A stretch of 64,000 nucleotides of DNA from Hoplostethus atlanticus (GCA_034670405.1 JAXDDX010000051.1:2737001-2801000), one strand, 5' to 3'; positions 48,201 through 60,240 are shown, counted from the first letter of the stretch. The notes: generated by a model from the sequence alone, not told the origin. Numbers and translations are program-made.

Positions 48201-51200
48201 AGTGGGTTTTAATTCATGTGAAATCGAATGACTTGACTAAAATGTGTTGATTAATGGTAGAGCAAATATCTGCAAGTTCACTTCACCACCTAACAACATT
48301 TGGCGACGGTTTGATGAACCTTTATTATCAACCTTATCTAGGGAGGGTGACCGCACCAAGTTGTTGGCCGAATACACGGACATGGACAGGACGATGGCAG
48401 TCTTTCCCTTGCATATCGCATCTTTCCATGAGGGCTACCTGGAGTGTGTGGCCAGTGTGCAGAACAACTCTCTCATACAGCCCAATGTCAGCTCCACACA
48501 CTATCTCACGGTGGTTGGTGAGTGTCTGTGTTGCCAGGGATATTTGCACTGTACATGGCTCCCCTATAAAAGCTAAATCAAGCGCTACGGGCATTTATCT
48601 TGTTATGAGAATCACATTCCCAATCTTATGGTATTGTTTAACAAAGGGACATGTTGATGTAAAGTCACCCAAAATATAATAACTGTCGGTATTGTGGAAA
48701 TGTAACTAACACACTTTGATAAACTCTCAAAGTTTGATAAACTGCTTTAGAAATCCAAAATACTTCCTGGGGTAAACGACGTCACATATACCCAGATTTT
48801 AACAAATGCTCTGATTGGCCAGCTGGCTGCTTGCTGAACTAGAAAAATCACCATGCTTTCATGATGAATAGTTCCAACACTGGATATTTGTCCCCCAAAG
48901 ATAAAAACACAATATTTGTATGCAGTGGATGACACAATGCGACTCCTTGTTCAGCTGACTTGACTTGTTAGATATTGCTAAGCATGTTGACAGGGTCACA
49001 CCTCTTCAACCCACTGAGAAATGGCTGAGCATAAAGAACGGGGAACTAAAGCAGCTACACAGATTAAATGAACCAAAGAACTGAAGAAAACTCCTTGTTT
49101 TAGAAATGAGTAGCATTTTCCTGACTGAAGTTAAATCACTGCACTGGATCTTTAAGCTTTGGTTTTATGTTGTAAACATTCAGCATTAAGCATTAAAACA
49201 TCACTGTAATATCACTCTGTTGCTGTGCCTACCCCATAGAGCCGGTGGACGGGGCAGTGGTTGTCGTCCAATCAGGTTCAGTGGAGTTCTATGAGGGGGA
49301 GACGCTGGAGCTGTATTGTAACGTGACCGCTGGGACTCACGTCTCCTACAGCTGGCTGGTGAATGGCAGGCCTGTCTCTTTCCACTATGCTGTACGGGAC
49401 CAACTCCTCATCAATAGGTCAGGGGAACCCACTTTACTCTGGTGCCTTTACGTTATTGATAATGTAATATTTCAACAACTAATATAGTAGGACAAATGCC
49501 TGGCACGAGGCACATCACTAGATTAGGACAAACTCCTGTGTCCTGTGAGGCACCAGTGACATGATTTTTCCCAATATACTCCAGGAATGTCTAACATTGT
49601 CTGACAAACAGGCCCTGAAAATTACTGAAATAACAAGCTGTGTCACCCTTAGAACCACTCCTCAAGACAGTGGGTCCTACATGTGTGTCGCTACCAACCA
49701 ACTCAACAAGACATTGGTCTTCATCTCCAACAGTTCTGAAGTCCTAATCACAGTCAAAGGTTAGCTATCATCTCTACTGAATGAGTTGTCAATATCACAT
49801 TTTCGAGATAAAGTGGTTTCCTTTGAATAATGGTCAATGAACTAACCTTTTTATTTTGACATGTCCTTATCATCCCTGTTCTCTTTGATCACCTCTATTC
49901 CCTTTGTATTCCCTCAGAGGTGGTGTCAAATCCTGATATCTCCTTCACCGTGTTAAAGGAGGATTCCCAGAACTATTCTGCCTTGGTCACCTGTCAATCA
50001 ACAAGGGGGGCACCACCCATCACCTTTTCACTCTACAACATGACAGAATTTGTTACCAATGTGACGGTAGAGGAGCGAACCACCACATTCACAGTTCCTT
50101 TGGTTTTGGACCGGCACTTGGGATGGCTCCAGTGCCGGGCAGAGAATGGAGACCGGATTGCGTATAGTCGATTGATGGCCTTGGAAGTTGGTATGTGTGA
50201 GTCTGCAGACACAACATTACGATACAGATGTGTTAGCTTGTCTGCATATCCATTTGTCATTGGTTTGTCTGTCCATCCGTCTATTGTGTGTGTCTTCAAC
50301 CAATGCTCCCGTTTTGTCTCCAACAGTACCAGTTGGTGGGCCTGTGATGATGCGTTATGACTATGACACTGGAGAGAACTTTGCTGTGATTGGCCTGTCG
50401 TTCTACTGCAAGGTGGCAAAGGGATCACATCCACGGTACCAGTGGTTCCTCAACAAAACCCTTTTAGAGGGCCAAGGAGCCTTCTACCGGGTGGACCACC
50501 AGCCCCCAGAACAGTCCATACTCCTCCTCTCTGTGGGGAGGAGCAGTGCTGGGACATACCACTGTGAAGTGTCAGACAGCTTCGACAATACCAATGTGAT
50601 AAGGAGTGAGAAGCAGTATATAGATGAAGAAGGTACTGCTGATCCATTACCGACTGTTTTATTACAATGGCTACCAAGCCAGAGTGCTGTCAAAACGCTG
50701 TTTGTAAATGTCTGTGACATGTTAGAGGTTTGTTCTTATCTCTTCTTCTTCCTCCTCTAGTGCTGAATCGTCTCACCACCTCGGTGGTGGCGGTTGTCTT
50801 TGGCTGTTTCATCTTCCTGGTTTCCTTAGTCTCCATTTGTTGTTGTATTGGAGTGGTGTTCAGTGAGTTCAAAATTTCTCCATTACTTTGTCTAGGGACA
50901 GGGGGTTGGCATAGTGAGTAGAGAGTCGTCCTTCAACTAGAGGACCTGGGGTCAAGACCCCATCTTGGCAAGCATCCACCCTGCTGAAGTGTCCTTGAGC
51001 AAGACTCAGTCCCTACCAGCTCCAGGGTTTCTGTTCTGTGACTGGCATTGTGTTCAAGACAATTTGCCTGTAGGGATCAGTAAAAAAAAAAGTTATTATT
51101 CATTAATGCGTTTTTACTTCTCAATTCACAGGTTCTCTTTTTAGTTGACATCAAAAACTTGACTTGGATTATGATGTTGTTTTCTCCTCTTTCAGGGCAA

Positions 51201-51774
51201 AGGCAGTATGGAGAGGAGTCTCAGTAAGTCATTTAACAAACCACAGTTGCCAAACTCAATGTTGTTTTGCTCCATGTGTGACTCATCCCTCTTCTCTCAG
51301 GGGGGACCTGGAGATGGAAAGCAAGGACGTTGCTTATGAGGATGACCTGGTGGGTGATTACTCTCATATCTCCATCATTCAAGTCCATAGATTCCATAAA
51401 GATGACTTCATTCATGCTACCACACTTCACATTATTATTAGCAGTAATATTCTATCATGATAAATACATTATCAAAACAGTTTTTCAACCACTATTCTTT
51501 CTCTAAGGATTTTGAAGAGTACGGAGAAGATGCTGATGTGATGAAGTCAACAAGAATAGATGAATCTGATCAGGTTCAGTCAATGAATGAATGAATCAAT
51601 GAATCAATCAATCAATCGAGTAGGCAAGCAAGGAAGCAGTCAAAACGGAGTCTCTCTGTCACTCATCTGTGTGTTTTGTCCTCTCCCCAGTGGTCTGACG
51701 CATCTACAGACGAGTGGCCCCAGATTGAGGAAGTAAAGAAGACATTGGAAGATGAACCAGTAGAGCAGCCTTGA
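42201..51774 (+). CDS. Nine-Ig-domain FCRL/PECAM1-like receptor built by tandem exon duplication (Ig gene B)
   Basis: Signal peptide exons 42201-42231 and 42325-42351 encode MSPFMVVVLLGLCYCSKES. Each D1 domain is split into 124+176 bp exons and each D2 into 178+107 bp. D1/D2 copies: 42467-42590, 42735-42910, 43632-43809, 43989-44095; then 44629-44752, 44897-45072, 45794-45971, 46151-46257; D2 only at 47081-47258, 47438-47544; then 48078-48201, 48342-48517, 49240-49417, 49653-49759. Single-copy D3 (49918-50190) and D4 (50327-50632) follow, then the membrane exon 50761-50862 and tail exons 51196-51223, 51301-51349, 51508-51573 and 51691-51774. Joined, these give 3006 bp (1001 aa) with no stop and every phase compatible. 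D3 (273 bp) and the first tail exon (28 bp) have the same lengths as in gene A. The tail is acidic with VAYEDDL and EEYGED tyrosines but no consensus ITIM. Polyadenylation signal near 51801. Copies may be alternatively included, so the protein could be shorter. Confidence 0.75.
42356..44153 (+). repeat. Ig gene B duplication unit 1 (D1+D2)
   Basis: The probable founder unit: intron 2 tail, D1a, D1b, D2a, D2b and 58 bp beyond. D1 reads ...ELDGPTAALKGDFVYFYC. Homologous positions recur 2162 bp further on. Confidence 0.9.
44154..46315 (+). repeat. Ig gene B duplication unit 2 (2162 bp; D1b remnant + D1+D2)
   Basis: It begins inside D1b (CATACAGCCCAATGTC), so 44154-44517 is a non-functional D1b tail plus intron. 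At 44518 it jumps back to intron 2 sequence (GTCAGTTGTAC) and carries a complete D1+D2 set. D1 reads ALYGPTAALKGSVVSFYC. Confidence 0.9.
46316..47602 (+). repeat. Ig gene B duplication unit 3 (1287 bp; D1b remnant + D2 only)
   Basis: The same left junction as unit 2, but without the jump back. It contains only the D1b tail remnant, the long intron and one D2 (exons 47081-47258 and 47438-47544). The remnant lacks an acceptor, so D2 should splice to the D2 before it, in phase. Confidence 0.9.
47603..49817 (+). repeat. Ig gene B duplication unit 4 (D1b remnant + D1+D2)
   Basis: It repeats the unit 2 structure, with the jump back at 47967. D1 reads ELDGPTAALKGSVVSFYC. The intron before D2b is about 65 bp longer than in the other units (49575-49640). 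The array ends where AAAGTGGT continues into unique sequence at 49818. Confidence 0.9.
50893..51105 (+). mobile_element. tRNA-derived SINE in the intron after the membrane exon of Ig gene B
   Basis: GGTTGGCATAGTGAGTAGAG and GGTCAAGACCC box-like motifs are followed by CCTGCTGAAGTGTCCTTGAG and a TGTAGGGATCAGT end with poly-A. It is the same family as 16005-16160. Confidence 0.75.
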
Positions 51775-52177
51775 GGGGTTTAAGACTGTTGTGGTTATTG
51801 AAATAAAGATGTGATATCTGTTCTTGCTGCCCAATGCTGTTGCCTTTCTTTATTTAAGTTTCATTATAAATCATTTATCGGTGGTTCTAAGGGAAGCTAA
51901 TTGTGTGACGACAACAATCACGCATCATTTGATAATTTTCACAGAGCAAACCGGATGGCACGCAACTCAACTCCGCCTATCTGACGCGCTACCACAAGAA
52001 ACGTATTTGCATGCGCAGGCGACGTTTCGCATGGGTGGGTCTTGTCCCCGTCAAGGAAACTAAAGCGAAGCAAAAGGTGGCAGCAGGTTAGTTATCTGTC
52101 AGGTTGATTCAAGTCACGCGGAGAGCGCTGCTGGTTTCGTGAATCCAAGGGACCGGGGGGAATTGGATTGGAAAGAC
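51775..52177. other. Short interval between Ig gene B and SYNGR2
   Basis: The Ig gene B 3' UTR with AATAAA near 51801, then about 370 bp leading to the SYNGR2 start. This is the only space available for the SYNGR2 promoter and 5' UTR. Confidence 0.6.
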
Positions 52178-53601
52178 ATGGAGGAGACGGGCGGTGCAAG
52201 TGCTTACGGAGCCTCGCTTGCAGGAGGAGGTTTCAACTTCAACAAGTTTGTCCGACAGCCGCAGACTATCGTGCGGTTCCTCAGTTGGGTGAGTGGCTCT
52301 GGGCGACTTTATCGGCTAACGGCGCATGTCATTGCACAGGCACAGTGGTCAAAGGTTCAGAATAGACAGACAGACAAACCTCAGTACCGTGTGCGAACAG
52401 GTGGTGCGCCCGGGCCCTGGTACCTCACACCCTCCGGTCACGTAAAAACTTAAATCATTTTAATCGTTTTAACGTTATCCCGGTCTGTGTGTAGTGCGAA
52501 ACAACAGGGCTACTGAACAGCCTCCGCGCGGGGCGTCGTGTTGCACGCAGCTGGTGTATGACAGCAGCTCGGTGACAGCACAGTTCAACACTACACGTTA
52601 CAGGCAGAGACGACAGACGTGGAGCGGCTGTCAAAGGACTGGCTCATAAAAAGACAGAAAAAGCTGTAACAACGACTGAATCTCCAAATGCAACCAGATA
52701 TAGGCGACACTTGGCTGGCCCGTTTAATCACCACGCCTGTTGTTTCCCCTGCACAACCTGGTGGCTGTGTTGGGTTCAGCAGGAGAACCAGAACAATATA
52801 CCTAGAAATTACTTTTTCAACCATTATTTTATATGTTTTGTCAATTGGATAGACGGCAGGACGGTTGATAGTCTTTATTAGAGAGAAAGAGGCATGTTCT
52901 CTCTATGTGTGCATAGATACAGACGGTAGTTCTGCAACATGGAAAGTTTGGGGAAGTTCCTACTCAGGTCAGTCATCTGTCACTAGGCAAATCATACGCG
53001 ACAGATTGGTGTCTGTTGTGTAATACAGCTCTGGAAACTTCAACCTGAATCTCAACCAGACAGGAAATGGGGGTTTAATCCTCTTATCCGACCTGGACCA
53101 TCTCACCAGTGAAATGAACATGGATGTGAGCATTTTTTTCAGGATTAAAGATAATTATTGGCATCCCTGAATGCCAAACAGGCCCGCATCCTTCCTACCT
53201 ACCTACCTACCTACCTACCTATCCTGTATTACGGAGACAGAGTTTGATTTGATCCGCTTGGTTCATGAAGTCTAAACCTAGCCCAAAGCAGGACTCTAAC
53301 TAACGTGTCCATGGCTCCCCGGGGCCGGTGTAGGCCGACATACTGCATGTAGATATCTAGGAATCACAGGCTGGCTGGTGTAGCAACATGTAGTGAGGCA
53401 GATGAGGATTGAGGACAGAATGTGCCCTTGTGGTCGTCACAACCCTGCAGTGTTTGTGTTTGTGTGAGAGAAAGAGATAGTGTGTATGTCACTAGTAAAC
53501 AGGGGCTGATGTGTAGGTAAGATGATACCATTTCCCCCTTCTGACCCCCTCTTTTACTCTCCTGGTGAATGTGTGCCAGTGATCCCTCTCTTTTATTTCA
53601 C

Positions 53602-53647
<46 letters not shown>

Positions 53648-56600
53648 GCAGCTGTCCCCAACTGGTTTTGAATTGGGACCCAACTTTGACCTTGTCTGTG
53701 ACATCTCAACTCTTTTGTTTTTAACTGTAAAATATTAAACTGAAAATCGGCCCCACATCCACGCCGGCCAAGACATGTACCTCCTGGTGATTTTATTTTT
53801 TATTTATTTTGAGTCATATAATTGAATCGTAACCATTTAATCTGAAACTGGGTTGTAGAAGGCAACGACACCCAGCCAAAACGAGAAAGGTGGCATACCT
53901 TTTCTCTTTAACCCTGCCTACAGTTCCCATAACACTCTTACATAACTTCAGTGGAAGGCAGGGAAATTAAATTGAATGTTATAAATGTACTTCTTGACAT
54001 GGAACTCCAAAATACAAAAACAGAGGGTATCATAGATCATTTTCTTTAGCGACACCAGATTCCTCGTCAATGAAGTACAATGTTCACATGCTATTTTTAC
54101 CAGATTATTTTTGCCAGCAGCAACTTCCTGTTTCACCTCTTTCATTCTCTCGGTACCCCCCCCCCCTCCATCTGCTCCTCTAATGGTCTCTCTCACTAGT
54201 AATATGGAACTCTCCACATTTACCTCTTTATCTCTCTCAGAAACAAACTCTTTCTTTAGTTTTCTCTGCTCGCTCTCTCTGGCTCACTCCACCTCCTGTC
54301 TCTTCATATCAGTAGGAATTAGGCCTCGCTCTCTCGCTCTCGCTCTCTCTCTCTCGCCCTTCTTCCCACACTCTCTCTTTCTCTTCCTCTCAGGCTCATT
54401 GTGAAACTTGTTAGGCAGCTGGTGGCATCTCTCTAGTCACATGGCAGGCAGCTGCACTCAGAAATAGGTCACATGGTTAGGTGGGTAACCAGAGCATAGC
54501 AGACAGCAACAAACCACAGAGCAGCTAACAGATCGTGCAATAGTTAGGCCTCTTGACCTCCAAGATGTGAGAGCAAAAAGAAGCTTGTGGGGTTTTTAAA
54601 GAAGCAGAAGTTGCATGTAATAATGGCATTATTATACATGTAACATTTTTTTAAATAATTTGTCAAATTGTGAATGTCGTTTCCCCATATTGATCAAGGA
54701 TATCTCATTGTGAACACTTAACAAGTTATTTCATGATAATCTTCACCCCCATGGATGCTCAAGTTAGTTATACTTGAGGATCTTTCCTACGTCTTTCTTA
54801 CATCTTCAATAAATGGACGGAACATGACATGATTCACTGCATACAACACTCCATACAATTCACCCAGTGAATAAATGCCCTGTAAACTCACGTTGTTGTC
54901 TGTTTCTACTGGCGTCATTGTAAATCACTGAATGAATGGAAGAATCGGAGGAGCCCTACTCTATAGATAATGCACTGTTCCTCTCTCTTCATTCCTTTGT
55001 CTTTAATCGCTATCTTCTTCTCGTCTGTATTTCGCTGTAGATCTTTGCCATAGTGGTGTTTGCCTGCATCACGACAGAGGGATATGTGAACCCCATCGAC
55101 CATGCCGATGCAAAGTGTATCTTCAACCAGAACGACTCGGCGTGTAACTATGCGGTGGGCATCGGGGTGATCGCCTTCCTGGCCTGCGTGGGCTTCTTGA
55201 TGGTGGATGCTTACTTGCCTCTGATGAGCAATGCACAGGAAAGGAAATACGCTGTCATGGCTGACCTGGGATTCTCAGGTGAGCGGGGGTCCTGCAAGGT
55301 TTGGATTAGACTTCTAGGTCTAGGAGTATGTATGCACTCATGGTACTGTAAGGCTTGTGGTGTATGCAGGGATGTAGTGGAAGGTAATCCCACCTGAATC
55401 TGTTTACCTTTTTCTGTGGAATAGAGTTTACCCACCTTTTGAGGCTGACATAAATTCCTATGAGGTAAATGTATATTATGCACCATAGTAATAAATATGA
55501 AACTGCTGAAGGTTATATGGAAAAAAAACAAACTATAAATCAATTTCTGAACATATACAGTGAGGTCCAAAAGTCTGAGTCCACTACCAAGAACTGTTTG
55601 TTTCCATCATTTATCAAAAACAAATCAAAAATGTTTTACTCAGTTGATACTTCCTATTCAAGTTATTTAGAGCTGATACGAATCAAATATATCTGAATAT
55701 CTTGTTCTCAGACCATTTGGTTCCTTCCTGTTGTCACACCATATCTTTCATTCAGATATTAACACATGTATGCTCCTAACACACAGTGTGAATTGTTTTG
55801 GTCTTTTAACAATTAATACCACATATTGACTAAATTAATATGGTCCTTTTATGTATTATTGTCGCTACTGGTAGTGCTTTACCTTTGAAAAGAATAAACA
55901 TTTCTAACTATTAATTAAGTTATTTTTTAAATCATGTAATCTGACATTATTTTTTTTTTACCACTGCATCACTGGTCATTCTGCTCTCCAAAATAGTTAT
56001 CCCTCCTTCACAGTGGGGGGGGGGGTTCTTGTTTGAATGTGAACTCTCTCTTCAATTCAAAGTCTCAGAGCATGTCTCACAGATCATGGCCTGTTTTTCC
56101 TGACATAACATGTATTATTCATCATGGCACACAGTAGATGATGTGCGCCCACTGGAGTGGAGGGGGAGGATGACGTCAGAATTCTGATGAAATTAAACTA
56201 AACATCAACGTCAACTGTCCGTGATACATTTCACAGTCAGCCATTCTTCAGGCGAACAAAGAACTGGTTAGGGAAGCGTTGACAAACTGCATCTGATCGT
56301 TTGAGCAGATGGCGACACAAGCACCCTTTTTGCTCTCTTGTCATTGTTTTTGTTCTTTTGTCTCTTTTTCACAGGAATTTACTCTTGCCTATAATATTAG
56401 TGTGTTCAACTGAGCATATCTTTCGATGCCGTGTGGAAAAACAAATGAATCTCTGTGTGTTCTCTAGGGGTGTGGACCTTCCTGTGGTTTGTGTGTTTTT
56501 GCGTGTTGGCCAGCCAGTGGGGTCGTACACGTGATGTCAGAGGTATCCCTGAGGAAGCAGCACAAGCCACCTTGGCCTTCTCATTCTTCTCTATCGCCAC

Positions 56601-57147
56601 CTGGGTGAGGAGGACTGCTTTTGCTTCCTTTGCACAGGCCCGCTCAAAACAACTTTTATTTTAGGCATTCTCTTGGCCATTGAGAACCAGCATGGTTGGA
56701 TAAGTCTCAGTAAGATGATTGTAGGCCCATCTTCCTCTGCTAGGCCTGCCAGGCAAATGTCTGCCATGTTATTTAAACTAATATGATGCTACTAGATCAA
56801 TGATTACGCTACTATTTACTAATACTAATGGACTGATTGATGAAGTTAAGTGATTGTAACTAGCTTGACAATTGTCTTCTTCCCATCTTAATGTGCAGGG
56901 AATCCTCACCTACTTTGCCCTGGGTCGTTACCGCCGTGGTGTTGATGATATTGCCGTGCAACCCTACGTTGAGCCCCCACTGGATCACCACACCCCCTAC
57001 CCCCCGACCTATGCCCCAGACTCTACCTACAACCCTACCACTTACTCAGCCTATCCTACCAGTGAGCCAGATATGTACGCGCGCCCTCAATTCACCCCCA
57101 ACCCCCAGCCACAAGGAGATGTAGGCTACCAGCCCCCCACCTTTTAA
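52178..57147 (+). CDS. syngr2: SYNGR2, synaptogyrin-2 (four-TM MARVEL vesicle protein)
   Basis: Synaptogyrins are tetraspan MARVEL proteins of synaptic-like and other small vesicles; SYNGR2 (cellugyrin) is the non-neuronal form. Four exons: 52178-52288, 55041-55278, 56468-56604 and 56899-57147, giving 735 bp (244 aa) in frame. The start MEETGGASAYGASLAGGGFN is followed by FNKFVRQPQTIVRFLSW, then IFAIVVFACITTEGYVN, CNYAVGIGVIAFLACVGFLM, VWTFLWFVCFCVLASQW and FSFFSIATWGILTYFALGRY (membrane segments). The cytosolic tail is Pro/Tyr/Thr-rich and ends GYQPPTF. The ATG at 52178 aligns with the human start. Exon 3 starts directly after a TCTCTAG acceptor. Confidence 0.95.
53195..53222. repeat. (CCTA)n tetranucleotide repeat in SYNGR2 intron 1
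   Basis: About seven CCTA/CTAC units seen directly. The same intron has (CA)n at 53604-53645 and CT-rich sequence near 54320-54385. No exon was seen in this 2.75-kb intron. Confidence 0.9.
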
Positions 57148-60100
57148 AACAAAGGGAGGAGGCATGGAAGAGGTGGTGTTCCAGGTTATCTGTCGATATA
57201 GTGATTGCAGTTGCACTGCACAGGCCCATAGCTTGCTATATCATATTGATGTGGTTATGCATTTGATTTAATACACTCTTCCAGGTGTTGTGAGATCTGA
57301 GAACCTGAGCAGTCCAACTGCAAGTTGGAGTTTGGGAACACTTCAGTTTAGGTAGAGGGTCATAGCTCTTGGTCTGTGGTCAGATCTTAATACACCAGGC
57401 TGGTTGTTGAAATTAGTGCTGATGATTGGTAATCTGATTTTAGATCTGTGTGCAAGACGCCAATTTTACCTCAAAAGGGCGAATCCTGAAGGGGATAGGT
57501 AGGTGGAGTGTTTGTGACATGGGAGGTTAGAGGTCACATAATATGATGTAATGAAAAATGTCTACTATCTGTCTTGTGGAAGTGGCCGGCACTTCATGTG
57601 TTCCTCCTTATTCTCTGTTGGAAGATGAACTTGGAACGTAATACCTTTGTCCCAGAAGAACGTGCATATGTACATAGATATCACTATGCAAAGGTGACAT
57701 TTTATTGGTTGTATGCCCGATTGTTTTGTTTTCTCATTTTGTTTAGTTTCTGTATTTTTTTCCTTCCAGTGCATTTATCTTGAAGACCCGTGAGGACAAA
57801 GTTTAGAGTGAATGAGTTTATTTAATTCAGGAAACGTAGTTGTGGGATTATTGTATACAATGGGAAAAGCCAACTAGAACCAAATGTTCCTGTATAGAAA
57901 ACCCGCTGTGATTGAGTGAAACTGTGTAGAGATGAAACCCCTTATTCTTTTCTCTGTGCTTAGCACTCAGTTTATCTGATCATTTGATTCCTGTAAGGTC
58001 GCCATCAGAGGAAACGTTTGCTTAAAAGACACGGAACACAGAAACACAATCGTCTTGTGTGTCACCTCAGAAAATGATTGATTGTAAAACCGGTTTGATC
58101 AAGGTCTGTTGTCGAGGGTGAGATGAGAAACAGAAGAACCTCCTTCTTAACATTGTTGTAAAAATCATCAAGACATTTGGGTGATAAGACAAAACTGGGT
58201 TATAGGTGTCAATATGTAGTGGTAACTTATTTACAATATTGTAACTAACATTCAGATAGACAGGAGGGAGGGTAACTAGGTACTTATTAAACAGGTTTAT
58301 CCACCAAGTCTGGCCTAATAGTAAAACAGTAACTTATTAACCACCAGCAACAGCACTGCCTCTTCAGCCTCGAGGGTCTTAGTGGCAGTTGGTTTTCTGG
58401 ACACTGATTGTTTACAGGCTCCCTGATCTAAACTGTTGAGTCACACACTAGGACGCTAGACTTCAGTGTGTGTGTGTGCCTTTACCGATGACAGATTAGC
58501 ACCTTGCCTCATGAGAATTACACCCCTCTCCTTGAAAAGACTACTTGTTTACTATGTTGATTGTGCCTTACAGTAATTTACTTGTCAGCTTGCCTAGCCT
58601 GCTGTAGCTCAGCCAAAGTTGCACACAGAAAACTGGTCCACGGTCACTTTTTGGTAACTATCCTAACTACTAAGGCGATTGTAGGGTGTAAACTGATCTT
58701 AGATCTGTGCAAATGCCACACCAGAATTTAAATGCAGTTCTATTTATTGAGCATGGTGGTATATTGTTATATTATAGTGGAAGCATTTGCAGTGGTGGAA
58801 AGACAAACGGCTTATATTTGTATAATATATAACAAAACAAACGTGAACATAACCTACTGAACCCAAATACAAGGAAAACAACCCTTATTGATTTGTCATT
58901 TGTGCCAGAAGCAGAGATTAAAGGAAACTTCGGAAGGAAGTAAAATGTTCAACCACTAAGTGTTCAAGCTATGCCCTTGCTATTTGTATCACATCTGCCT
59001 TCAGTGCTGTGCTTGAACCAGCTCTGCTAAGTTTGATATTCATGCTGTTCCACTTGAAAAATAAATTAAGTATTTTGTTCCTCACAATATACTCTCAGCA
59101 AAACCAGTGCATTGCTGAGTGAGGCCTAGTTTGTCACCATTGCTCAGTATGAATGACTCAACTGATGACATTACCAGTTCCGCCTTTAGGCCTACTGTAC
59201 AAGAAATTGTATCTTGATTTTCCTGTTATTTTGATTGACAGATTTCTTATTTAAGCAAGGTCTGTATTTTAGATTTGAATGCAATGGATGAGAATGCTTA
59301 TTATAAATCATTTGTTTCTATCATGTGATGTCTATGTCAAATGTTTTATTTAAAAACAAATGTGGCACAAGAAACTAGTTTGGTTAAGTTGTGGTTGGCT
59401 TGATTTAATGTATTGAACAACATTGAGTTATGAAGTGCCATTTGCTATTTTTCTGACATCTGCCATAATTTCACATTAGCCATTTACTTATATTTTGTTT
59501 ATCTGAGAAAGAAAAAGAATAAAATCATCCATAGACCATATTGTTTTATTTAGAACGTTAATGCATTTGTTTGGTAAAGCGTATGAAGGGGACTTCTCTA
59601 TTCCCAGCTGGCAACTCATTGCACAACCTTAGAGCCTGCCAGGATTTAAACAGGTTATTTCAGTCCCCACTAGCATGTGAGCATTGGATTACTCTGAGGC
59701 ACAGAGTTGAAAACATCAACATTTTGAGAGTTGGAGGATATTACCCAAACTGCTGTCTGTAAGTTGAATCAGACCCTGTGTTGAAACCAAACTCAGCAAC
59801 CCCTCCTCCCCTACCGTATGTAGTATAGTTCATAGTGCCTACCAACTTCCTTAAACATGGTGACAAAAACATTTCATCAGTCTGAAGATAGTTTAATTTT
59901 AAAACTTCTGTTGGACAGAATAGTTCCATGTACAAAATGTCAAATTGCCATCAAAACAAGAGTAACAGATGTTCAGACCACTGTAGTGAGTTCTATGGCA
60001 GTGGCTGAGATATTAGCTGGTTTATCCCACACAATTGTAAGCCCAGCACAGGGTAATATCGTGCATTGTCATATTTATGCACTTTAAAAACAACACTCAA

Positions 60101-60240
60101 ACAGACAAACAAAAGGCTGACAACACAGATGCAGTGGACTATTAAGACCCATTCCACGTGCTCCGGTTAAAACACCAATACCAGGAAAAAGTACAACGGA
60201 AGGTATGGATGAAAAATAAAGTAGTCTAATAGTGACATAC
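57148..60240. other. SYNGR2 3' UTR and downstream AT-rich sequence
   Basis: No coding exon was recognised. Possible polyadenylation signals for a long SYNGR2 3' UTR lie near 59061 (AATAAA) and 59519 (AATAAAATC). The rest is unremarkable AT-rich sequence up to the foldback element at 60241. Confidence 0.5.

Noticed and set aside
51337-51349. ITIM in the cytoplasmic tail of Ig gene B (VAYEDDL)
   Set aside because: An ITIM needs a hydrophobic residue at Tyr+3; here it is Asp, so the consensus is not met.
55557-55620. CAGTGAGGTCCAAAAGTCTG as a Tc1/mariner terminal repeat
   Set aside because: One end only; no matching second terminus or TA duplication could be located, so no element is called.
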